Source: Pseudoteredinibacter isoporae_A (lineage in GTDB: Bacteria; Pseudomonadota; Gammaproteobacteria; Pseudomonadales; Cellvibrionaceae). From it: a stretch of 64,000 bases of DNA. Of the stretch, positions 17,920 through 25,832 are shown one piece after another. The stretch lies in assembly GCF_040372805.1 (NCBI RefSeq), contig NZ_BAABWJ010000003.1:62001-126000 (forward strand), read 5' to 3'. Numbering within the stretch: the stretch's first letter is position 1; every line of letters begins with the position of its first letter. The notes beneath the pieces were generated by a model, which searched no databases, was not told the origin of the DNA, and worked only from the letters and a program-made list of their open reading frames with translations. A program made the position numbers and the translations under genes.

Positions 17920-18580
17920 GCATTACAAAACCGTGATTGGGGACGGTATGAATCAAAGGCTTATCAAAAGGCTTATCAATTTGCTGGCGAAGTCGGTACA
18001 TGTGCACCTTTAACAAATCCGTATCAGGCACCTCATCTTGCCAAATCGCCCATTCCAGAGCCTTTCGTTTTACTATGTCCGGACAGCTGCGCATCAGTTC
18101 CACGAGTATGGTCCACCCTGTAGGCGTCACATCAATGAGTTGACCGGCTCGACGCACCGACTTACTTTGCAGATCCACTTCGAGATCCGCGAGAAACAGA
18201 CGCTTTGCCTGAGCACTTCGTCTATGAGAAAGGGATTTTATGCGAGCGGCCAGTTCCTCCATTTCGAAGGGTTTCACCAGGTAATCGTCAGTACCCACCT
18301 CAAAGCCACTCAGCTTATCGGCTAGCGTGTCTCTTGCGGTTAGCATGAGAACCGGTGTATCGATACCTTTGTTGCGCAAGGCTTCACACACTTCAAAACC
18401 ATTGAGCTTGGGGAGATTAATATCCAAAAGAATCGTTTGATAGTGATTGTTCAAGGCCAAATTCAAACCGGCTTCACCGTTTGGCGCAAAATCACAATCA
18501 ATGTCTTCCAGCTTTAGATAAGTCGATATCGTAGTCGCTAAATTGATATTGTCTTCCACCAGTAAGGTTTGAATGGTCAT
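17903..18580 (-). CDS. OmpR-family response regulator
   Basis: 225 residues. Receiver domain with the acid pocket E9-D10, phosphoacceptor D53 (LLDINLP), T81 and K103 (YLVKPFE). The C-terminal winged helix starts near 130, with DVTPTGWTILVELM, LLKVHMYRLRQQIDKPF and IHTVPNHGFVM. It is paired with the kinase that overlaps its end. Upstream, at 18664-18683, lies GCTTTTTGA-TC-TCAAAAAGC, a perfect inverted repeat that could be its own binding site. Confidence 0.93.
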   Translation of the reverse strand: MTIQTLLVEDNINLATTISTYLKLEDIDCDFAPNGEAGLNLALNNHYQTILLDINLPKLNGFEVCEALRNKGIDTPVLMLTARDTLADKLSGFEVGTDDYLVKPFEMEELAARIKSLSHRRSAQAKRLFLADLEVDLQSKSVRRAGQLIDVTPTGWTILVELMRSCPDIVKRKALEWAIWQDEVPDTDLLKVHMYRLRQQIDKPFDKPLIHTVPNHGFVMRELDV

Positions 18581-18663
18581 TGCTGACTCCTGATTGTTGA
18601 TTTTTCGAGTATGCGGCTGTCAGATCGTCACCCCATGAACTATTGGAACAGTCGTTCAACTGG

Positions 18664-18683
18664 GCTTTTTGATCTCAAAAAGC
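18664..18683. promoter_or_regulatory. Inverted repeat upstream of the response-regulator gene
   Basis: GCTTTTTGA and TCAAAAAGC form a perfect 9-base palindrome around two central bases, 84 bases before the regulator start. Candidate autoregulatory site; it lies in the 281-base gap that otherwise holds only the hairpin at 18800-18830. Confidence 0.4.
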
Positions 18684-18799
18684 TCGATTGATTCCCAACA
18701 AGGTCGCTGATCAGAAAAATACGTGCGCCCCTGAAGAGTCACTGTCATACCTCAGTTTTCTGGGATAAAAGACGTAATCTAATAGGGTCAAGTTGGCAG

Positions 18800-18830
18800 C
18801 CAAGCTTCAGGCAGTATCCCTGAAGCTTGG
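18800..18830. terminator. Hairpin downstream of ccoG
   Basis: CCAAGCTTCAGG (18800-18811) and CCTGAAGCTTGG (18819-18830) form a perfect 12-base stem with a 7-base loop, 31 bases past the ccoG stop. There is no T run on either strand, so it may protect the 3' end or help a factor-dependent stop rather than act alone. Confidence 0.5.
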
Positions 18831-18861
18831 TAACTGAGAGGTGTACCTAGAAAGGCAGGAA

Positions 18862-20337
18862 TTAGGGTGTGGTGATTTCTGGGCTGGGTTTAGGGGCAAT
18901 AAAGGCGACGGTCTGCAACACCCTGGCTTGCTCATCGTCGCTATGAACCGCAGAGATAGCCAATTGGTAGTTGCTTTTTTCCAGGCCCTCAGCCGCAATG
19001 CTGATCCGCAGCGGCACCGTAAAGACCTCACCAGCTTCCAGATAATGGCTACGGCGCCCCGTCAATTGAAAGGGCTCAGTGGAATCCAGACCCAAGCTAA
19101 CCTCCATGGGCTCATTGGACATATTGTTGAGCTTCACAGTGTAAACATTTTCAATGTACCCATTTCGCTCACGGTACAAGTGCACACCCCGATCACGAAT
19201 GACATCAATAGACAGGGCCTCGCGTCCACCCAGATTGCTGCCAAACAGTGTCGCCATCAGTATCAGGCACACGCTGTAGCCCAACATTCTGGGTTGCCTG
19301 ATACGCTGCCAAAAGCCGCCCAATGCCTTGGCCGAGGCAAATCGAATAAGCCCTTTCGGGTAACCCATGCGTTCCATAACATTGTCACAGGCATCAATAC
19401 ACAAACCACAGTTGATACACTCGGCCTGCCAGCCATGTCGAATATCAATGTCGGCCGGGCAGACCTGTACACACCAATCGCAATCAATACAGGCTCCCAA
19501 GCCTTCCTGCTTGTAGTCGCTGCGCAGCTTGCGCGGGCCTCGTGGCTCACCGCGCTGTTCGTCGTAGGCAACGAGTAAGGTGCTTTGATCGTACATGACA
19601 GATTGAAAGCGAGAATACGGGCACATATGCTTGCAAACCTGCTCACGCATATACGACGCATTCAGGTACGTGAGCACAATAAACAGCAGCATCCACAACG
19701 TGCTTTCCACCGATATGCTCATGGAAGCAATGTCGCCTAACAACGGCAACATGCCGTAGAAGTAGGCAATAAAGGTAATACCCGTCGCCGCAGCTATAGC
19801 TCCCCAAAGAAGATGCTTGGTCACCTTAATTTTCAATTTACTAAGGGACCAAGGCGCCGCGTCCAGGCGAATTCGACGATTGCGATCCCCCTCCACTGCA
19901 TTTTCAACCCACATGAACATGGTAGTCCAAATGGTTTGTGGACACGCAAAGCCACACCAGACCCGCCCCGCCCATACCGTGACCGCAAATAGAGCGAACG
20001 CCGCAATAATGAGCAGACTGGCCAGCAATATGCCATCCTGGGGCCAGAATACCCACCAGAAGATGTGGAATTTCTGCTCGTCCAGATCAAAAAATACGGC
20101 TTGTCGCCCATCAATTTGAAGCCAGGGGAACAGAAAAAACGCCAATAACAGCGGTGCTGAAATATAACGACGCAAACGCTGAAAGCGACCTTGAGTCTTA
20201 CGCACATACACTCGATGCCCTTCATAGAGCTCCTTGTACTGCGGCTCAATAGCCGGCGGAGACACATCAATAGACGTCAGCGGGATTTTTTCTGGGGTAT
20301 CAGTGGTGGTTGCAGGCATCAGGGCAATCTCGGTCAT
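18862..20337 (-). CDS. ccoG: Cytochrome c oxidase accessory protein CcoG (RdxA/FixG family)
   Basis: About 491 residues from the ATG at 20337 (another ATG at 20319 is equally possible; neither has a strong ribosome site). Membrane helices are followed by VWCGFACPQTIWTTMFMWVE, the conserved CcoG motif, then EQVCKHMCPYSRFQ, then two ferredoxin-type clusters: CIDCDWCVQVCP and CINCGLCIDAC. A C-terminal Ig-like domain (YTVKLNNMSNEPMEVSL) ends the protein. CcoG reduces copper during cbb3 oxidase assembly. No ccoNOPQ or ccoI genes are present here; instead it diverges from a MocR regulator. Confidence 0.94.
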   Translation of the reverse strand: MTEIALMPATTTDTPEKIPLTSIDVSPPAIEPQYKELYEGHRVYVRKTQGRFQRLRRYISAPLLLAFFLFPWLQIDGRQAVFFDLDEQKFHIFWWVFWPQDGILLASLLIIAAFALFAVTVWAGRVWCGFACPQTIWTTMFMWVENAVEGDRNRRIRLDAAPWSLSKLKIKVTKHLLWGAIAAATGITFIAYFYGMLPLLGDIASMSISVESTLWMLLFIVLTYLNASYMREQVCKHMCPYSRFQSVMYDQSTLLVAYDEQRGEPRGPRKLRSDYKQEGLGACIDCDWCVQVCPADIDIRHGWQAECINCGLCIDACDNVMERMGYPKGLIRFASAKALGGFWQRIRQPRMLGYSVCLILMATLFGSNLGGREALSIDVIRDRGVHLYRERNGYIENVYTVKLNNMSNEPMEVSLGLDSTEPFQLTGRRSHYLEAGEVFTVPLRISIAAEGLEKSNYQLAISAVHSDDEQARVLQTVAFIAPKPSPEITTP

Positions 20338-20373
20338 ATTATAGGGAAGCAGTCTAGGGCGAAGCCCCCTATA

Positions 20374-20458
20374 GGTACAGATGCACAAAAATGTTTATAA
20401 TCAGGTACAGAAATTTAAATAGTGCATCTGTACCGACCATTTTTTGGGAATCTGTACC
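20374..20458. promoter_or_regulatory. Four-box GGTACAGA operator between ccoG and mocR-type gene
   Basis: GGTACAGA occurs at 20374-20381 and 20404-20411, and its complement TCTGTACC at 20427-20434 and 20451-20458. The first and third boxes extend to a perfect 13-base inverted repeat, GGTACAGATGCAC/GTGCATCTGTACC. A TATAAT (20396-20401) lies among them, and the last box ends 3 bases before the regulator start codon. Likely sites for the MocR protein, controlling itself and perhaps ccoG. Confidence 0.7.
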
Positions 20459-20461
20459 GCC

Positions 20462-21865
20462 ATGAGCAACTACCTGTATCACCAGCTCGAACAACGCCTG
20501 CGCCGGCAGATCGAATCTGGCCAACTGGCGCCCGGCGTTAAATTGCCCTCGATTCGCCAACTCGCCAGTGATGAGCAACTCTCAAAAGCCACCGTACTGA
20601 GCGCCTATGAAAGGCTGGAAGCCGATGGACTGATTCAGGCCCGCACCCGTTCTGGCTTTTATGTGTGTATTCCCAAGCAAGAGCTCAGCAGCCCCCCAAT
20701 CAGCTCGCCACGCGTTATCGCGGAATCCTTGGATCAAGGTCAGATCCTGGTGGACATCATGCAACGCGGCGCCGCTTTCGATTTGTTTCCCGGTCACGAC
20801 AGTGAACCCAGCAACCGCAAGCTTCAGCGCTGTCTCGGCCGAGCCCAACGCCAACAAAGCAGCGCCCAATATCTCTATTACGATGAGCCTTTGGGTATGC
20901 TGTCCCTGCGCAAACAAATCAAACAGCTCATGGCGCATGGCGGGGCCAAAGTCCATGAAGATGATATTGTGGTGTCCCATGGCTGCCAGCATGCCCTGCT
21001 GCTGGCCCTGTTGGCCTGCACACAACCTGGCGACGTGGTCGCCATTGAGTCCCCTGGGTTTTATGGCAGTTTGCAACTGATTGAAGCGCTGGGCTTAAAA
21101 GCTTTGGAATTACCCTGCTCAGCCGATGACGGACTCAGCCTCGACGCCCTGCGACTGGCCACACAACACTGGGATATTTCGGCTTTGATATGCTCGCCGT
21201 GTTTTGCCACTCCAACCGGTGCCAGCATGACCGAAGAAAACAAGAAGGGGTTATTGAACATTGCACGCGAATACAACTTCGCGCTCATTGAAGATGATAT
21301 CTACGGAGAGTTGTATTTTGGACAGCAGCGACCTCGAAGTCTGTACTCATACGATCAGGACGGCATCGTAATTCAATGCTCTTCTTTTTCGAAAAATCTG
21401 TCTCGGGATTTACGCTTGGGCTGGATAGCCCCCGGCCGATTCCATCGTGAAGTACTTAAAGCCAAACTGGCCACAAGTTTGGCGGTTCCTCAGTTGAGCC
21501 AACAGGGTTTAAGTTTTTATATTGCCGAAGGAGGCTTTGAAAAACACCTGAGAAGAAAACGCGCGCAATACAAAGAACGCTATCAGGAAATGCGTCATTT
21601 GATACAACAGCACCTACCTGAGGAAACACGCTGCAGCCAGCCTCAAGGGGGGCTTGCCGCTTGGTTAGAGCTGCCGTCATCGATCGACACATTGGAATTG
21701 TATAAAAAAGCAATCGACCGAGGCATCATTTTGACACCGGGCCGGCTATTTACTGCACAGGAAAATTATCGTCAGTTTTTACGGATGAGCTTTGCCCACC
21801 CCTGGACAAACAACCGCATCAACGCGTTCAAAACCATTGCTGAGATGATTGCGACTCAACAATAA
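20462..21865 (+). CDS. MocR-type regulator (GntR winged helix fused to aminotransferase)
   Basis: 467 residues from the ATG at 20462. There is no Shine-Dalgarno, and an operator box abuts the start, so the mRNA may be leaderless or nearly so. Residues 1-75 form a GntR winged helix (LYHQLEQRLRRQIESGQLAPGVK with PSIRQLASDEQLSKATVLSAYERLEADGLI). After a linker comes a class I aminotransferase fold with NPxG-region ICSPCFATPTGASM, ALIEDDIYGEL and the PLP lysine K311 (SSFSKNLSRDLRLGW). MocR proteins sense PLP or amino-acid adducts. The divergent ccoG is an unusual partner. Confidence 0.93.
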   Translation: MSNYLYHQLEQRLRRQIESGQLAPGVKLPSIRQLASDEQLSKATVLSAYERLEADGLIQARTRSGFYVCIPKQELSSPPISSPRVIAESLDQGQILVDIMQRGAAFDLFPGHDSEPSNRKLQRCLGRAQRQQSSAQYLYYDEPLGMLSLRKQIKQLMAHGGAKVHEDDIVVSHGCQHALLLALLACTQPGDVVAIESPGFYGSLQLIEALGLKALELPCSADDGLSLDALRLATQHWDISALICSPCFATPTGASMTEENKKGLLNIAREYNFALIEDDIYGELYFGQQRPRSLYSYDQDGIVIQCSSFSKNLSRDLRLGWIAPGRFHREVLKAKLATSLAVPQLSQQGLSFYIAEGGFEKHLRRKRAQYKERYQEMRHLIQQHLPEETRCSQPQGGLAAWLELPSSIDTLELYKKAIDRGIILTPGRLFTAQENYRQFLRMSFAHPWTNNRINAFKTIAEMIATQQ

Positions 21866-21874
21866 AAGATCGCC

Positions 21875-21895
21875 GGAGCATAACTCGTATGCTCC
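21875..21895. terminator. Hairpin between convergent genes
   Basis: GGAGCATA (21875-21882) and TATGCTCC (21888-21895) pair over a 5-base loop, between the MocR-type gene and the convergent UrcA gene. No T run follows directly, so termination is plausible but not certain. Confidence 0.4.
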
Positions 21896-21918
21896 AGCTC
21901 ACCGACAACACCATGGCA

Positions 21919-22227
21919 TTAGCGTGTCGCCAGCTTCACTTTCTTCATCGCTGCATCAACTGCGTCTTTTGAACAACGCTTGCTTTGCGCAATGCGACTG
22001 ACAGATCGACTGCTCATCGATTCACTCACTTCACAGACTTTATCTGCCGCAGTGCGCAAACGATGCTGCAGTGCTTTCTGATCTTCCATCTTATGCAGAT
22101 TGAGATCAGAGTAGCTGACGATCTTTTCACTGACGGACTTGCCAACAATCGCTTGTGCACTGCTTGCGATGAACAATGCCATGACAGTGGCGCTTACGAG
22201 GGTGATTTTTTTGCTATTGCTATTCAT
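21919..22227 (-). CDS. UrcA family protein
   Basis: 102 residues with an N-terminal signal peptide (cleavage after AQA near residue 26). The mature part has the UrcA pattern: KIVSYSDLNLHKMEDQKALQ, then HRLRTAADKVCEVSE, then a second cysteine in KRCSKDAVDAAMKKV. The two cysteines probably pair in the periplasm. UrcA proteins are small exported proteins of unknown role found in proteobacteria. It is a single-gene unit; the 226 bases upstream are AT-rich with no feature I can name. Confidence 0.75.
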   Translation of the reverse strand: MNSNSKKITLVSATVMALFIASSAQAIVGKSVSEKIVSYSDLNLHKMEDQKALQHRLRTAADKVCEVSESMSSRSVSRIAQSKRCSKDAVDAAMKKVKLATR

Positions 22228-22453
22228 GCTGATTTCCTTTTTAGGTTTGCTATGGACTGCTATATTGTTTTTGTGTCATAACCTTAGACGGAATATATTG
22301 GAAAAAGGATAGGGCAAACGTTCAACAGAGCACTTACAGCGATAAAAGGATTTAACTCACAGGAGCATCAATACAGCGCAAACTTACTTAAGTTGCTGTT
22401 CCGTAAAAAGAAAACGGAAAATTGGAAAGAAAAATAAAGGCAAAGGGAAAATG

Positions 22454-23032
22454 TTAACTCTTCAACAACTGATCCAGCGTCAGTAATAACTGCTCAGCAA
22501 AATCTTCATTGAGCGGCGCATGATGACTCATCATGCGATACCAAATAACACCAAAGAGAATATCCAGTAGAAATTCTATACGCTCAGGATGTAAAGCCTG
22601 AGCTTGAGGATGCCGCTCTAAAATGCTTAGCAACAACTCGCGGCGCGGTTGCGCGTATCTCCGCCAGACTTCCTGTGCAAAAATCTCATCCGCCTGTGCC
22701 TCTGCCATCATGGCGGTAAACAGTTGCCCGAGCTGGTTGGCCGTCGCGAAGGTTTCTCTTAAAAAACGCGAGAGCAAGGACTGGAAATCCCCGCCACCCA
22801 GCTCGAAAGCATTGCCCTGCACAATATCCACACTGGCATCAAGCAACAGCTCACGTTTATCTTTATACCAACGATAAATCGTACTGCGGCTTACCCCAGC
22901 GGATTTAGCAACCGCATCGATCGACACTCGCTCATACCCTTCTTTCGCCGCCGCAGCGACAAAGGCGTCCAATACCGCTCGCCGTACCTCTTCACTGCGA
23001 GGTCGGCCTCGTACTGCTTTTTCTACCGGCAT
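22454..23032 (-). CDS. TetR family transcriptional regulator
   Basis: 192 residues. The N-terminal helix-turn-helix is clear: GRPRSEEVRRAVLDAFVAAA, then YERVSIDAVAKSAGVSRSTIYRWYKDKRELL (about 35-65). The C-terminal half is helical, with an aromatic-rich pocket near FLLDILFGVIWYRMMSH. Such regulators commonly sense CoA esters or small lipophilic ligands. It is divergent from the CoA-transferase/crotonase pair, whose promoter contains a short inverted repeat in the spacer, so local control is likely. Confidence 0.9.
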   Translation of the reverse strand: MPVEKAVRGRPRSEEVRRAVLDAFVAAAAKEGYERVSIDAVAKSAGVSRSTIYRWYKDKRELLLDASVDIVQGNAFELGGGDFQSLLSRFLRETFATANQLGQLFTAMMAEAQADEIFAQEVWRRYAQPRRELLLSILERHPQAQALHPERIEFLLDILFGVIWYRMMSHHAPLNEDFAEQLLLTLDQLLKS

Positions 23033-23135
23033 GTCATTACTCTTTTAAGCGTCTAATCAAAGCCTTACGCGGTTTCCCTTCGACGAAACGGACCCGGCTT
23101 TTGCAAGTGTCATTGTAACTCAAGTCTCTCGGTTA

Positions 23136-23164
23136 TTTACAGTACAAAGTGTATCGTATATATT
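23136..23164 (+). promoter_or_regulatory. Promoter of CoA-transferase operon with operator-like repeat
   Basis: TTTACA (23136-23141), a 17-base spacer and TATATT (23159-23164) make a near-consensus sigma-70 promoter. The spacer holds TACA-AAG-TGTA (23143-23153), a short inverted repeat placed where a TetR-type repressor would block polymerase. Confidence 0.65.
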
Positions 23165-23263
23165 TTCCCTCAATGAATGGGTGTTTCAACACCACCCATG
23201 ACCAGCACGCACTGTCGCACAGCGGCATGCATTCACGCAGATAACCATAATGGAAGTGCCCAC

Positions 23264-24469
23264 ATGTCTGTTCACAACGATCAGGAATACAACGAGATGG
23301 CTAACCGTGGGCCACTCAGCGGCGTCCGGATTATTGACTGCACCACGGTCATCGCTGGCCCACTCTGCACTCAGATGTTGGCCGATCAAGGGGCCGAAGT
23401 GATCAAGATCGAACCGTTGGAGGGGGATCTGGTTCGTAATCTCGGCCCGATATTGGCGCCGGGGTTGTCGGCTACCTTTTTGAGCTTGGCTCGCAATAAA
23501 CAGTCTTTGGCACTGGATCTGTCCCAAACCGAATCTCAGGCATTAATTGCCCGCCTCTGCCAAGACGCCGATGTCTTCATCTGCAACAGTCGTCCGGGCG
23601 TTATGGCCAGACACAATCTGGACTACAACACCCTAAAGCAGGGCAACCCCAAACTTGTCTATGCGGCAATTACCGGATTCGGTGACAGCGGCCCGATGGC
23701 CGAGCAGCGTGCTTACGATCCAATCATTCAGGCGCTTTCGGGAATGGCTTCACTACAGAACCCAAGTCAGCTGCTGGGGCAAACCATTTGCGATAAAACG
23801 ACCGGTATCACCGCTTGCCAAGCAGTCACTGCGGCTCTATTCCAAGCCGAACGCTGTGGACAGGGACAGCTTGTAGAACTGTCCATGCTGGAGGCGGCAA
23901 TCGGTTTTTTGGCCTGCGATGCCTTTTGGCCCATCGCCGCCCCAGGGCGCGAACTCAACTACCCGGACTTCAAACGCGTCTATATCCCCTGGCAAACCCA
24001 GGATGGCGAGATTGTGCTGGTGATTTTGGCCGACAAGGAATTCGTCGGATTTGTTGAAGAATTTCAGGTCCAGCATTTATTGGACGACCCCCGTTTTAGC
24101 AGCATGCAAGACCGATTCGCGCACTGGGATGAATTGGTCGATACGCTGAAACCCCTGTTCTTGAGCCAAAACAGCACAGAAGTTCTAAAGCGCCTCTGGC
24201 GTGCGGATGTGCCCGCCGCCCCCATCAACACCATTACCCAGCTGCCGGATGACAAACAGATACAAGCCAGCAATATGATTGATTACGCCGAACACAGCAT
24301 TGCCGGAAAATATTCTCGGGTAGCCATGGCGGCCAACTTTTCTCTGCAAACTGAAGTGCCTTATCAAGAAGCACCAAGCCTGGGCCAACACAGTCACGAC
24401 ATTTTAAAGGCCGCCGGCTTGAGCGAAGACGAAATACAGTCACTGATCAAAAACGGCGTCTGCCGCTGA
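23264..24469 (+). CDS. CaiB/BaiF (class III) CoA-transferase
   Basis: About 402 residues from the ATG at 23264, preceded by GGAAG; an alternative ATG lies at 23297. The core begins GPLSGVRIIDCTTVIAGPLCTQMLADQGAEVIKIEPLEGD, the family signature, followed by LVYAAITGFGDSGPMAEQRAYDPIIQA with the expected catalytic aspartate at about residue 152. A glycine-rich hinge and RVYIPWQTQDGEIVLVIL follow. It moves CoA between carboxylic acids. With the crotonase 26 bases downstream it should activate and process an acyl-CoA; the substrate is not evident. Confidence 0.92.
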   Translation: MSVHNDQEYNEMANRGPLSGVRIIDCTTVIAGPLCTQMLADQGAEVIKIEPLEGDLVRNLGPILAPGLSATFLSLARNKQSLALDLSQTESQALIARLCQDADVFICNSRPGVMARHNLDYNTLKQGNPKLVYAAITGFGDSGPMAEQRAYDPIIQALSGMASLQNPSQLLGQTICDKTTGITACQAVTAALFQAERCGQGQLVELSMLEAAIGFLACDAFWPIAAPGRELNYPDFKRVYIPWQTQDGEIVLVILADKEFVGFVEEFQVQHLLDDPRFSSMQDRFAHWDELVDTLKPLFLSQNSTEVLKRLWRADVPAAPINTITQLPDDKQIQASNMIDYAEHSIAGKYSRVAMAANFSLQTEVPYQEAPSLGQHSHDILKAAGLSEDEIQSLIKNGVCR

Positions 24470-24495
24470 TTACTTATTAAATAGAGAGAACCCTT

Positions 24496-25371
24496 ATGAC
24501 TTCATCAACCGTTGAATACCAAGTGAAGGATCGCATCGCGACCTTGACGTTGAATCGCCCCGAGCGCTTGAACGCGATCAATGACCGCCTGCCTTCCGAT
24601 CTACGCAAAGCCGTCGAAAAAGCCGAACGAGACCCCGAGGTGCATGTGATTATTTTGCAGGGCGCCGGCAAAGGCTTTTGCGGTGGTTACGATCTGGTTC
24701 AATATGCCCAGGAAGATTCCGGCGAGATTCATGGCAGCCAGGAGATGCCCTGGGATCCGACCGAAGACTACGCCATGATGTCGCGCAATACTGAAGACTT
24801 CATGTCACTCTGGCGAGCACGCAAACCCACTATCTGCAAAATTCATGGTGCTGCTGCGGCCGGTGGCAGCGATATCGCTTTGTGTTGCGATATGATTATC
24901 ATGGCGGACGATGCCCGCATCGGTTACCCACCCGCGCGAGTCTGGGGCGTGCCAACCACCATGATGTGGGTCTATCGCCTGGGTGTGGAAAAAGCCAAAC
25001 GCATGCTGTTCACCGGTGATTTGGTCAGCGGAAAAGAAGCGGAAGAGATGGGTTTGATTTTAAAATCCGTGCCACTGGAGCAGCTCGACGATGAAGTCAT
25101 GACATTGGCCAATCGCATCAAAGGCGTACCGCGCAATCAATTAATGATGTGCAAAATGACCGTCAATCAAGCCTATGAAAGCATGGGTTTAAAGCAAACC
25201 CAAATGTTCGCCACCATCTTTGATGGCGTTGCCCGCCACTCCCCCGAAGGTCTGTGGTTCCGGGAACGGGCTCAGGAAGTCGGCTTTAAACAAGTCGTCG
25301 CAGAGCGCGATGGCGGCGGCAATATTGCCGAGGGTGTCAGCAAGCACATGCCGCTGGACGATTTTGAATAG
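24496..25371 (+). CDS. Crotonase-fold protein with non-canonical catalytic residues
   Basis: 291 residues with AGAGAGAA upstream. The fold is clear: RIATLTLNRPERLNAIND, the first oxyanion-hole segment GAGKGFCGGYDL, the second HGAAAAGGSDIAL, and the trimer region FTGDLVSGKEAEEMGLI. The two glutamates of true enoyl-CoA hydratase are not kept: GGGCEL becomes GGSDIA (Asp for Glu) and GQPE becomes GYPPAR. An insert of about 30 residues follows the first motif (GSQEMPWDPTEDY). So hydration is doubtful, and another reaction (isomerase, hydrolase or lyase) on the CoA-transferase product is more likely. Confidence 0.88.
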   Translation: MTSSTVEYQVKDRIATLTLNRPERLNAINDRLPSDLRKAVEKAERDPEVHVIILQGAGKGFCGGYDLVQYAQEDSGEIHGSQEMPWDPTEDYAMMSRNTEDFMSLWRARKPTICKIHGAAAAGGSDIALCCDMIIMADDARIGYPPARVWGVPTTMMWVYRLGVEKAKRMLFTGDLVSGKEAEEMGLILKSVPLEQLDDEVMTLANRIKGVPRNQLMMCKMTVNQAYESMGLKQTQMFATIFDGVARHSPEGLWFRERAQEVGFKQVVAERDGGGNIAEGVSKHMPLDDFE

Positions 25372-25377
25372 ATTCCG

Positions 25378-25785
25378 TTAGGTCTGTCGGGCCTTAGCCA
25401 ATTGCTCCCACCAGGGAGCCATATCGTCGAGATGAATTTCCCGAGTAATCGCTGCTGTATAGGGCGTATCAAAGCAACCCAGAGCAACCGCAAGCCACTC
25501 CGACCATTCGCCTTCGGTATATCCCCAGGTTAGATTCGAACCACACTCAGAGCAGAAGCAACGCTCCACAGCCCCAGAAGAGGCAAAACGCTTTACGGCG
25601 TTTTGTCCGCGGGTGTAGCGAAATTCTTCTTGCCGCACCCGCGCATAACTGGCAAATGCAGCGCCGTGTTGTTTTTGACACATAGAACAATAGCAGTGCG
25701 ATGCGGTAACCGGCTCCGCCAATAGCTCAAAGCAAACCGCCTTGCACAGACAGCTGCCTCGGTAATAAATCCGCTCACTATCCAT
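25378..25785 (-). CDS. GFA family zinc protein (CENP-V/GFA)
   Basis: 135 residues from the ATG at 25785; an ATG at 25806 is also possible. Zinc-binding cysteines follow the GFA layout: YRGSCLCKAVCFE, then SHCYCSMCQKQHGAAFASY, then RCFCSECGSNLTW. The family was named for glutathione-dependent formaldehyde activation, but most members have no proven substrate. The gene is convergent with the crotonase, 6 bases apart, and separate from the amidohydrolase pair. Confidence 0.88.
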   Translation of the reverse strand: MDSERIYYRGSCLCKAVCFELLAEPVTASHCYCSMCQKQHGAAFASYARVRQEEFRYTRGQNAVKRFASSGAVERCFCSECGSNLTWGYTEGEWSEWLAVALGCFDTPYTAAITREIHLDDMAPWWEQLAKARQT

Positions 25786-25832
25786 TGCTTCACCCGGCAC
25801 CCTCATAACCGTCCCAACATCGTAGACGGTGA

